5,742 nt of DNA, taken from NCBI GenBank assembly GCA_003510765.1, contig DOKV01000191.1:1-5742 (forward strand). Reading direction: 5' to 3'. The stretch comes from Clostridiaceae bacterium. Its GTDB lineage: Bacteria; Bacillota; Clostridia; Clostridiales; Clostridiaceae. Below the pieces are notes generated by a model. The model did not search any database. It saw only the letters and a program-made list of their open reading frames with translations, and was not told the DNA's origin. The position numbers and the translations under genes are program-made. This document shows positions 1-5,643 of this stretch, piece after piece; position 1 is the stretch's first letter, and each line of letters starts with the position of its first letter.

Positions 1-26
1 CCCCTCCTCTTTAAGAAAATTATAGT

Positions 27-101
27 CCTCTCTTAAAGTATTCTCCTCCTACCTTGGGATGATTCCTCAAGTTCTTCCTCCTAATCCTAAAGGATGATTT
101 C
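27..101. repeat. Two degenerate ~37-bp direct repeats, CCTCCT-containing
   Basis: Two imperfect copies lie head to tail at about 27-64 and 65-101. Each starts with CCTC, passes through an AAG-rich step and a CTCCTCCTA or TTCCTCCTAA core, and ends in GGATGATT. A partial third copy (CCTC followed by TTTAAG) is suggested at 6-15. The repeats are purine-rich on the minus strand, so AGGAGG occurs three times there (82..77, 50..45, 8..3) without a convincing coding sequence behind any of them. I see no named element; it could be decayed coding or mobile DNA. The similarity was judged by eye. Confidence 0.45.
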
Positions 102-250
102 TTTTATTTCTTTTTTAGTATTGTTTCGAAGAAATCAATAAACGCTCTTTTTAGATGATCTAGAAATCTCACCCCTTCAAGATGTTCCATGGGTCTTCTT
201 TCCTTTTCTACCCTTTGGGCCTTTATCCAAAAACTTCGTTTCCAGACTTT

Positions 251-340
251 GACTTACAAGACATCAAATTCTACCGAATTTTACCTCCCAAACATCAAAC
301 ACTACCGAATTTGACCTACATCAATTCTTTCTACCCTAAA
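251..340. repeat. Tandem 31-bp repeat, two good copies plus one decayed
   Basis: Copies at 251-281 and 282-312 are each 31 bp and agree at 24 positions. The best-conserved part is ACATCAAA followed by CTACCGAATTT. A third, decayed copy at 313-340 keeps ACATCAA and CTACC. The 31-bp period is not a multiple of three, so the repeats do not encode a protein repeat, and the open frame across 182-376 is probably accidental. TTGACT (249-254) and TTGACC (311-316) resemble -35 hexamers but have no good -10 at 16-18 bp. The function is unknown. The rest of 1-395 shows no gene, RNA or clear promoter that I can support. Confidence 0.55.
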
Positions 341-381
341 GAGGCGTATGCTGAACTCATAGAATACAGCTTTTGATACCT

Positions 382-388
382 GAGGAGG
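382..388 (+). promoter_or_regulatory. Ribosome binding site of the flavodiiron gene
   Basis: GAGGAGG lies 7 nt before the ATG at 396, the expected spacing. It fixes this start codon, which also matches where flavodiiron proteins normally begin. Confidence 0.85.
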
Positions 389-395
389 GAACATC

Positions 396-1619
396 ATGAA
401 AGAACTTGCAAAGAATATTTATTGGGTTGGTAAAGTAGACACTAGAAAGGTCCCCTTCCACCGATTGATTTTAGAAAAGGGAACCAGCTACAATGCCTAT
501 TTGATTCAAGATGAGAAGAACGTACTCATCGATACGGTGGATCTACTCTACGGAAAAGAATTCACGGATACGTTAGGTGCCGCTTTTGATTTGTCCACTT
601 TAGATTACATTGTCATCAATCATACGGAACCAGACCATTCTGGTGCCCTAGGATCTGTGGCCAGAAAAGCCCCCAAGGCCAAAATCCTCTGTACCGCGCC
701 AGCGGTATACGAGCTCATGGAAATGTACAAACTAGATAAAGAACGGTTCCAAGTGGTGCATCACAAAGAAGAGCTGTCCATCGGGTCCAGAACCCTACAG
801 TTTTTTGAAACCCCTTATCTTCATACAGAGGAAACCATGGTCACCTACCTTAAGGAAGACGAAATCCTCTTCACCTGTGACATTTTCTCCACCCACGTGG
901 CGGATGACGACCACTTACTGGTGTCTAGTTTGGCGGATCCTTCCTCCATCTATGAGGACTATACCACCTATTATAAGCTCATCATGGATCCCCATAGACG
1001 TTATGTCCTTCCCATGGTAAACATCGTCAAATCTTTACCTTTAAAAATCATCGCCCCTTCCCATGGATACATTCTAGATCAGCAGTTGGGTACCTATATA
1101 GATTTTTATGAAACTTCAGCCCTACAGTCCAGAGAAAATGTCTCTTGTCTCATTCTCTTTAACACCATGAGTGGCAACACCAAGAAAATGGCGAGAATCC
1201 TGGAGACAGAGCTAACGAAAGCAGGTATTGCCGTAGAATCTTTAAACACAGAGAAAGAAAACCTAGAAGAAATATATACCAAAATCCAACAAGCGGATGG
1301 TGTCCTCTTTGGGACCTCCACCAAGTATGCAGACATCCCAGGAAACTTAGAAGTGATCTTAAAAGAGCTGAAAGAACTAGAAGTGGAAGGAAAGCCTGCA
1401 GCAGCCTTTGGTTCTTATGGATGGTCTGGTGAAGCTGTGGAAGTGGTAGAAGACTACTTAAAAGCAGCGGACCTTCGCACCCTAAGGACTTCAGACATCA
1501 TCAAGACCACGGGGATGAGTACCATCGAATTCCCCCTTCGAGTCCGATTCAACCCAGAAAAAAGTGAAAAAGAGATTCAGCTGGCCGCCCAAGTATTTGC
1601 AGATTTGTTAAGATACTAA
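396..1619 (+). CDS. fprA: Class A flavodiiron protein (FprA-type O2/NO reductase)
   Basis: This is a cytoplasmic flavodiiron protein that reduces O2 to water and/or NO to N2O with electrons usually delivered by rubredoxin; no rubredoxin gene is in the window. It has 407 residues, the usual class A length of about 400. A metallo-beta-lactamase-like domain (about 1-250) carries the complete diiron ligand set H76-x-E78-x-D80-H81, H143, D162 and H223. The intervals of 61, 18 and 60 residues match the canonical family spacing. A flavodoxin domain (about 251-400) has the phosphate loop TMSGNT (257-262), with further FMN-contacting stretches near GTSTKYADIPG (306-316) and GSYGWSGE (339-346). No rubredoxin or flavin-reductase domain is fused, hence class A. 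After H143 it reads HTEETM where many relatives have HWPDSM. O2 versus NO preference cannot be read from the sequence. It appears monocistronic and ends before a hairpin terminator shared with the convergent htrA. Confidence 0.95.
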   Translation: MKELAKNIYWVGKVDTRKVPFHRLILEKGTSYNAYLIQDEKNVLIDTVDLLYGKEFTDTLGAAFDLSTLDYIVINHTEPDHSGALGSVARKAPKAKILCTAPAVYELMEMYKLDKERFQVVHHKEELSIGSRTLQFFETPYLHTEETMVTYLKEDEILFTCDIFSTHVADDDHLLVSSLADPSSIYEDYTTYYKLIMDPHRRYVLPMVNIVKSLPLKIIAPSHGYILDQQLGTYIDFYETSALQSRENVSCLILFNTMSGNTKKMARILETELTKAGIAVESLNTEKENLEEIYTKIQQADGVLFGTSTKYADIPGNLEVILKELKELEVEGKPAAAFGSYGWSGEAVEVVEDYLKAADLRTLRTSDIIKTTGMSTIEFPLRVRFNPEKSEKEIQLAAQVFADLLRY

Positions 1620-1753
1620 GGCAAAATGAACTGCTCCCCCTTTGAAAGCACCTATATTACATGTCAAAGACTTGAAAAAGCACGCTTACAATACATCTTC
1701 CTCCAGCGCGCTCTGCTCTTTTTACACTGTAGCCCTATGAAGATCCACGTGAA

Positions 1754-1809
1754 AACAGCCCATGGACAAAGAGGTTTCCTCTTTAGCCATGGGCTGTTCT
1801 TTCTTTTAC
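1754..1809. terminator. Bidirectional rho-independent terminator
   Basis: A 12-bp perfect outer stem pairs 1754-1765 (AACAGCCCATGG) with 1787-1798. A 2x2 internal mismatch follows, then a 7-bp inner stem pairs AAAGAGG (1768-1774) with CCTCTTT (1778-1784) around a TTT loop. On the plus strand it is followed by the T-rich tail TCTTTCTTTT, and on the minus strand by TTTTC. It sits between the convergent flavodiiron and htrA genes and should stop both transcripts, more efficiently on the plus strand. Nothing else is seen between 1620 and 1750. Confidence 0.85.
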
Positions 1810-1811
1810 TC

Positions 1812-3161
1812 TTATCTACGTTCACGAAGGGTCAACCGTAAATCCATATACATGCCTTCTCGGTAAACCTTCACGATGACTACATCCCCCGCTTCTTTAG
1901 TGTTTTTGATGTTGTTAATATCTGTGACCGTTTGGACCTTTTGTCCATCAAATTCTGTGATCACATCTCCCACCATCATGGCGGCTAAGTACGCTGGGGT
2001 GTTGTTTTGCACCTCCACCACCAAGACGCCCACGGGCAGGTCATTTTCTGTGGCTGTGGCTTCATCAATTTCTCGTCCAGCAATCCCCACGATGAGTTGC
2101 GCTCTTGACAATACATCCAATCCATCAATCAACGTGTTGATGGGAATGGCAAAGCCAATACCTTCCACAGACTCCGTGGCAATCTTTGCAGAATTGATGC
2201 CGATGACTTCTCCTCGTTCATTGATTAAAGGACCTCCTGAATTACCTCCGTTGATGGCAGCATCCGTTTGAAGAAACATATATTCTGTCCCATTGATGGT
2301 CACCGCACGTTCTGTGGCGGAGACGATGCCCGAGGTCACAGAACCAGCAAAATCCTTGGATAAAGGATTCCCGATGGCAATGACGCTTTCACCCACTTGA
2401 AGGTGGTCCGAATCTCCCAGCACTACAGTACCCGGAACCGCCACTGTTTCATCCATTTGAAGCACCGCCAAGTCGTTGCTGGCATCGTAGTTCACCATCC
2501 GTGCAGACACTTCCGTGCCATCATATAAAGTGACCTTGATGTTTTGGCCTCCTTCTACCACGTGATAGTTGGTGGCAATGAGTCCTCCCTCCGTCAAGAT
2601 GAATCCTGTCCCAATGCTCTCTGATACACGTCCTTGTGGATTGAAGAAGCCACTAAAAGACTGCACTTCTACAGAGACGGTCACCACCGCTGGCTGCACC
2701 ATTTCCACAATCTCCGGAATGGTCAGCCCATCTTTTGACTGCTCCGGTGTGGAGATGAAGGTGGGTCCTTGTGCTTGGGCCGCAGTAATCATTTGTCCAA
2801 GCTTTGACTGCTGAAATAGGCTGGTTTCTGGTAGAATCTCATAGGCACCATACAGCCCCAGCCCCGTTCCCAAAAGGGTAAAGATCAGCGCCACGGCCAC
2901 CAAGGTGAATCCCGACACGCCTTTTCTCTTCTTATGAGGGGTGCTCTGAGGCTCATAGCTGGAGCTTCCTCTGTAGGCATAGACGTCTTTCTTTGGTACG
3001 GGTTCTTCTCTTGCGGTTGTTTCAGCAAGAGGTGTCTCATGGTCCATCCTGGGTTCCTCAGGGAGGGGTTCTCTTGTTTCTTGTTCTTCTATAGGTCCTA
3101 TGGATTCTTTCTTCATCTCTTCTTCATGAGGGTCTTTTCCATAAATATTCTCATCCATCAT
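1812..3161 (-). CDS. htrA: HtrA/DegP-family membrane-anchored serine protease (S1C) with PDZ domain
   Basis: This is an envelope quality-control protease that degrades misfolded exported proteins outside the membrane. Numbering here is from the start at 3161 (449 residues, about the length of B. subtilis HtrA). Residues 1-83 are a charged, Glu/Pro-rich cytoplasmic tail. About 84-108 is a single hydrophobic signal anchor (GFTLVAVALIFTLLGTGLGL), and an extracytoplasmic linker runs to about 145. The trypsin-like domain holds the triad H200 (ATNYHVVEGG), D230 (SNDLAVL) and S308 (NGGNSGGPL). One PDZ domain occupies about 355-446. All catalytic residues are present, so it should be active. Start choice: the longest frame begins at 3176, but AAGGAGG lies inside that extension, 5 nt before the ATG at 3161 and 8 nt before the ATG at 3158, so one of these is the real start. 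It is transcribed separately from the tsaD unit, behind that unit's terminator. A weak promoter with direct repeats precedes it. Confidence 0.95.
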   Translation of the reverse strand: MMDENIYGKDPHEEEMKKESIGPIEEQETREPLPEEPRMDHETPLAETTAREEPVPKKDVYAYRGSSSYEPQSTPHKKRKGVSGFTLVAVALIFTLLGTGLGLYGAYEILPETSLFQQSKLGQMITAAQAQGPTFISTPEQSKDGLTIPEIVEMVQPAVVTVSVEVQSFSGFFNPQGRVSESIGTGFILTEGGLIATNYHVVEGGQNIKVTLYDGTEVSARMVNYDASNDLAVLQMDETVAVPGTVVLGDSDHLQVGESVIAIGNPLSKDFAGSVTSGIVSATERAVTINGTEYMFLQTDAAINGGNSGGPLINERGEVIGINSAKIATESVEGIGFAIPINTLIDGLDVLSRAQLIVGIAGREIDEATATENDLPVGVLVVEVQNNTPAYLAAMMVGDVITEFDGQKVQTVTDINNIKNTKEAGDVVIVKVYREGMYMDLRLTLRERR

Positions 3162-3166
3162 AAGTT

Positions 3167-3173
3167 CCTCCTT
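3167..3173 (-). promoter_or_regulatory. Ribosome binding site that decides the htrA start
   Basis: AAGGAGG on the minus strand lies 5 nt from the ATG at 3161 and 8 nt from the ATG at 3158. It overlaps codons 2-4 of the longest possible frame (start 3176), so that longer start is unlikely. Confidence 0.8.
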
Positions 3174-3191
3174 CATTTCTTTTATGGTTTT

Positions 3192-3226
3192 ATCATACTA
3201 AGGGAATGTTACAGATTCGTGTCACA
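3192..3226 (-). promoter_or_regulatory. Candidate htrA promoter with TGT(T/C)ACA direct repeats
   Basis: A -10-like TATGAT reads on the minus strand at 3197..3192. No good -35 lies 17 bp upstream (the hexamer there is ACGAAT). Instead, the expected -35/spacer region carries two plus-strand heptamers, TGTTACA (3207-3213) and TGTCACA (3220-3226), with a 13-bp period. A poor -35 with direct repeats would fit an activator-dependent promoter. htrA genes are often controlled by envelope-stress two-component systems (CssRS in B. subtilis), but I do not claim a match to that binding site. Confidence 0.4.
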
Positions 3227-3308
3227 AAAACTAATTTTCTTTTGGTCTTCTTCCTAATTGTCCCCTTCATCGGAACCCCATTGTCCTCCATCCACCTAAA
3301 AAAAGCCT

Positions 3309-3333
3309 AAAAAAAGAGCGTTTTACGCGCTCT
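3309..3333 (-). terminator. Rho-independent terminator of the tsaD-hydrolase unit
   Basis: On the minus strand a 6-bp stem AGAGCG/CGCTCT (3333..3328 with 3320..3315) encloses a 7-nt loop and runs into seven T residues (3315..3309). A second run of seven T follows at 3304..3298. It begins 11 bp after the hydrolase frame ends and separates that operon from htrA. Confidence 0.85.
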
Positions 3334-3343
3334 CCATAAGCAG

Positions 3344-4342
3344 TTATCGTCGTCTATTGGCCAAGCGAACGGCTTGGTCTACCACGTCCTTCAAGATGGG
3401 TCCCACATCTTCTGAACGCTCCAAAAGAACATCTTGTACCACATCTTGTACATAAAAAACATGACTGTCGGAAGAATACCTAGCAAAATCCTCTTGCTGA
3501 AACCGGGATGCATTGAGGCTGCTTGTGATCACATAAAGGGGTTTGTCCTCTAAGGCACCAAAGCGAATGGGAATGGGTTCTGCAGTACTCATAAAGGCAT
3601 ACTCACTTTTCATGGTTTTGATGAAAGATTTGGACAAATGAAGGTTTGCATAGACCTCTTTCTCCTCTTCTAAATGTTGCACGGACTGAAAAAAATCCAT
3701 GATCCCATAATTTTGAAGAAGCCTTGGAATGCCAAATAACCCTAACCCTTCTTTTGATGGATAGGACGCCGTTCGTACTTGTTCAAACCGCTGCATCTCT
3801 TCCGAACCCAAAGCTTTCCCCATGGGGTTGATAAACACCGCGCCCAATACTTCCTCTGGATAAAGGTTGATGTACTCTTGCATCACGAGAGAACCATATT
3901 CTTCTCCCAGGAAGATGAACTCCATGGGCCACCCAAAGCGTATGAACATGAAATGTAGATCTTCTGCCACTTCCCTGGGGGTCTTCAGTCCCTCTTTGGT
4001 ACGCCCATAGCCTGGTCGATTGTAAAAGAAGAGCCGTGCTTCTCCTTCAAAGGCATCCACCAGCCTTTGCCGCTGAAGAGGTGACTCTCCAATGGCGCCA
4101 TTCACCACAATGATGGGGCCTTTACTCCCATGGATGGTGTATTGATAGGTGGTCATGTTCACCGTGGTGGTATATCCTTCATAAAGATCGCCATAAACTT
4201 TGGCTTGCCAGTTTTCATAGAGATACCCCCCCGCTAGAAGCATCACCAGCAGAGCCACCAAGAGTTTGTATAGATTCTTTTTATTCATAATTTTTCTAAA
4301 CCGGTATCGTTCCATACTGGTGGAGTCTACATAAAAATTCAT
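3344..4342 (-). CDS. Membrane-anchored alpha/beta-hydrolase-fold protein, probable pseudoenzyme
   Basis: This 332-residue protein has a short charged N-terminus, a hydrophobic signal anchor (about 25-42, LYKLLVALLVMLLAGGYLYE) and an outward-facing domain with alpha/beta-hydrolase layout. Recognisable blocks are IIVVNGAIGE (77-86, in place of the HG oxyanion motif), FYNRPGYGRT (106-115, usually YDxPGxGxS), the elbow LGEEYGS (145-151, usually GxSxG), and strand PLYVITSSLN (268-277) before the usual acid. A C-terminal block, QDVLLERSEDV (303-313), aligns with the usual H-(x)4-E-x-P-E-x-V block. In this by-eye alignment the nucleophile Ser is E148, the acid is N277 and the base His is Q303, so hydrolase activity looks lost. 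The ATG abuts the tsaD stop codon, with AGGAGG 5 nt upstream (4353..4348), so translation is coupled to tsaD. A terminator follows the gene. The fold call is fairly secure, but the function is unknown; a binding or scaffold role is inference. Confidence 0.8.
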   Translation of the reverse strand: MNFYVDSTSMERYRFRKIMNKKNLYKLLVALLVMLLAGGYLYENWQAKVYGDLYEGYTTTVNMTTYQYTIHGSKGPIIVVNGAIGESPLQRQRLVDAFEGEARLFFYNRPGYGRTKEGLKTPREVAEDLHFMFIRFGWPMEFIFLGEEYGSLVMQEYINLYPEEVLGAVFINPMGKALGSEEMQRFEQVRTASYPSKEGLGLFGIPRLLQNYGIMDFFQSVQHLEEEKEVYANLHLSKSFIKTMKSEYAFMSTAEPIPIRFGALEDKPLYVITSSLNASRFQQEDFARYSSDSHVFYVQDVVQDVLLERSEDVGPILKDVVDQAVRLANRRR

Positions 4343-5377
4343 TTACCCCTCCTGTCTTCCCAAGGATAATCCAGGGATGGCATTCAAGGTATTATCTGAC
4401 CGCTTTCCTTTGAGAAACTGAAAATACGCTGCACTGCCAATCATGGCCGCATTGTCCGTACAAAGTATGGCCTCTGGGAATAAAATGCGCACATTCTTCT
4501 CTTCGCCCTTTTCCAGCAGCGCTTGCCTTAAAGAAGAGTTGGAGGCAACCCCCCCAGCCACGGCGATCTGATCCAAGTTTTTACGATCAATGGTCTTCAT
4601 GGCATTGTCCACCAACACAGAAACCACCGCATGCTGGAAAGAAGCGGCCACATCCGGCACTGAAATCTCCAGGCCTTTTTGTCGTTGACTGTTTAGATAA
4701 TTGAGCACAGAAGACTTCAATCCTGAAAAGGAGAAGTCTAGGGTGTCTTCATGAAATTTGGCTCTTGGGAACTGGATGGCCAATGGATTTCCTTCCTTGG
4801 CCACTTGATCGATCTTGGGGCCTCCAGGATAGCCAAGCCCCAGTGCTCTAGCCACCTTATCAAAGGCTTCCCCAGCTGCATCGTCTCTGGTTTCTCCCAT
4901 CACCGTAAACTGGTCATAGTCTTCCACATGAACCACGAAGGTGTGCCCACCGGAGACCACCAAGGACACAAAGGGTGGGGTCAAGTCTTGGTACTGGATA
5001 TAGTTGGCGGCAATATGCCCTTCAATATGGTTTACGCCAAGTAATGGAATCCCCAAAGAAAAGGCATAGCCTTTGGCAAACTGCAAGCCCACCAGTAGTG
5101 CACCCACCAGCCCTGGACCATGGGTCACGGCAATGAGCGACAGCTCTTCCTTGGCCACAGAAGCTTCTTCTAAGGCCATCTCCACCACCCCCGTGATGCT
5201 TTCCACATGTTTTCTAGAGGCTACTTCAGGCACCACTCCGCCAAACTTTTGATGGATGGGAATCTGAGAAGAGATTACATTGGAGAGCACCTCTCGTCCG
5301 TTTTTTACCACACTGGCTGCGGTTTCGTCACAACTGGATTCTATAGCTAATACATATACATCTTTCATTTCACACAT
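4343..5377 (-). CDS. tsaD: tRNA N6-adenosine threonylcarbamoyltransferase TsaD
   Basis: TsaD transfers the threonylcarbamoyl group from threonylcarbamoyl-AMP to A37 of ANN-decoding tRNAs (t6A), working with TsaB and TsaE; those genes are not in the window. The 344 residues are the normal family length. The ASKHA-fold signatures are present: [11 protein letters not shown] (10-20), the metal-binding H117-x3-H121 in NHIEGH, SGGHT (142-146), SFSGLKSSV (216-224), the nucleotide-binding GGVASN (275-280), and the metal ligand D308 in TDNAAMI. The N-terminus ([19 protein letters not shown]) aligns with B. subtilis MSEQKDMYVL-type starts, which supports the ATG at 5377. An ATG at 5368 is the only nearby alternative. 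Neither has a good Shine-Dalgarno at normal spacing. It is first in a two-gene unit with the hydrolase-fold gene, driven by the promoter at 5506-5534. rimI, often adjacent in Firmicutes, is absent upstream. Confidence 0.97.
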   Translation of the reverse strand: MCEMKDVYVLAIESSCDETAASVVKNGREVLSNVISSQIPIHQKFGGVVPEVASRKHVESITGVVEMALEEASVAKEELSLIAVTHGPGLVGALLVGLQFAKGYAFSLGIPLLGVNHIEGHIAANYIQYQDLTPPFVSLVVSGGHTFVVHVEDYDQFTVMGETRDDAAGEAFDKVARALGLGYPGGPKIDQVAKEGNPLAIQFPRAKFHEDTLDFSFSGLKSSVLNYLNSQRQKGLEISVPDVAASFQHAVVSVLVDNAMKTIDRKNLDQIAVAGGVASNSSLRQALLEKGEEKNVRILFPEAILCTDNAAMIGSAAYFQFLKGKRSDNTLNAIPGLSLGRQEG

Positions 5378-5401
5378 GATGGGTATGGACCTGGTCCAAA
5401 A

Positions 5402-5485
5402 CTACCCTTTCCTCCTCATTACACAATCACCTTTTAAAAAAGCGGATTCTTCTACCTGCCAAGGTTTCTGGCAACGAAAAACCAT
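5402..5485 (-). other. Candidate 27-codon upstream ORF in the tsaD leader
   Basis: The ORF runs from ATG at 5485 to TAG at 5404..5402 and has 27 codons (it begins MVFRCQKPWQ and ends VMRRKG). AAGGA (5495..5491) lies 5 nt before the ATG, and the predicted transcription start of the tsaD promoter is only a few bases further upstream. The frame is the same as tsaD: after the TAG, eight codons without a stop lead to the tsaD ATG at 5377. The peptide resembles nothing I recognise. It could be a regulatory leader, an interrupted N-terminal extension of TsaD, or chance. It contains a strong AGGAGG (5416..5411) near its 3' end. Confidence 0.3.
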
Positions 5486-5505
5486 ACTTTTCCTTATCTT
5501 ATGAT

Positions 5506-5534
5506 ATTATACCTTCATTACTATGGATACACAA
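5506..5534 (-). promoter_or_regulatory. Sigma-A-type promoter of tsaD and the hydrolase gene
   Basis: On the minus strand TTGTGT (5534..5529) is followed after exactly 17 bp by a consensus TATAAT (5511..5506), with a T-rich stretch upstream that could act as an UP element. The start would be near 5499, giving a leader of about 120 nt before the tsaD ATG that contains the candidate upstream ORF. Confidence 0.75.
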
Positions 5535-5537
5535 AAA

Positions 5538-5558
5538 AACTTAAAAGAACTTAAAGTT
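5538..5558. repeat. AACTTAAA 10-bp-phased direct repeat with an inverted half
   Basis: AACTTAAA occurs at 5538-5545 and 5548-5555, exactly one helical turn apart, and the second copy also forms the inverted repeat AACTT-A-AAGTT (5548-5558). It lies in the 31-bp gap between the -35 hexamers of the divergent promoters, where it could be a regulator site or simply A-rich UP-element DNA. Confidence 0.4.
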
Positions 5559-5565
5559 TTCTTCC

Positions 5566-5593
5566 TTGGCACCAGAAGGTCCTATGGTATACT
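5566..5593 (+). promoter_or_regulatory. Sigma-A-type promoter of the gene starting at 5644
   Basis: TTGGCA (5566-5571) and TATACT (5588-5593) are separated by 16 bp. An overlapping TATAAA (5593-5598) is a less well spaced alternative -10. It is divergent from the tsaD promoter, with about 31 bp between the two -35 hexamers. Confidence 0.6.
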
Positions 5594-5629
5594 ATAAAAG
5601 AGAATACATGTTCCCATAACATCCCAATG

Positions 5630-5636
5630 AAGGAGG
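5630..5636 (+). promoter_or_regulatory. Ribosome binding site of the partial gene at 5644
   Basis: AAGGAGG ends 7 nt before the ATG at 5644. It is the strongest evidence that this cut-off frame is a real gene. Confidence 0.85.
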
Positions 5637-5643
5637 ACGCACC

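Noticed and set aside
140..153. AAACGCTCTTTTTAG, like the 3' half of the operon terminator at 3309-3333
   Set aside because: No complementary AGAGCG arm lies upstream, so no terminator hairpin can form.
104..190. 28-codon minus-strand frame (MEHLEGVRFL start)
   Set aside because: Purine-rich stretches give only a distant, weak Shine-Dalgarno, no promoter is visible, and it lies in repeat-derived intergenic DNA.
251..340. Short CRISPR-like array
   Set aside because: The units are contiguous and degenerate, with no distinct spacers and no cas genes.
182..376. 64-codon plus-strand open frame upstream of the flavodiiron gene
   Set aside because: No Shine-Dalgarno sequence precedes its ATG, the composition is unlike a protein, and it spans the 31-bp repeats, whose period breaks the frame.
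1626..1841. 71-codon plus-strand frame after the flavodiiron gene
   Set aside because: It runs through the strong terminator hairpin and into the 3' end of htrA, with poor protein character.
1876..2271. 131-codon plus-strand frame and similar frames opposite htrA (2569-2814, 2934-3257)
   Set aside because: They are antisense shadows of a fully supported htrA gene with an intact catalytic triad, and have no ribosome binding sites of note.
3193..3291. 32-codon minus-strand frame between the operon terminator and htrA
   Set aside because: Its start lies just behind the terminator, with no promoter and no ribosome binding site at usable spacing.
4751..5044. 97-codon plus-strand frame opposite tsaD
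   Set aside because: It is the shadow of conserved TsaD codons on the other strand.
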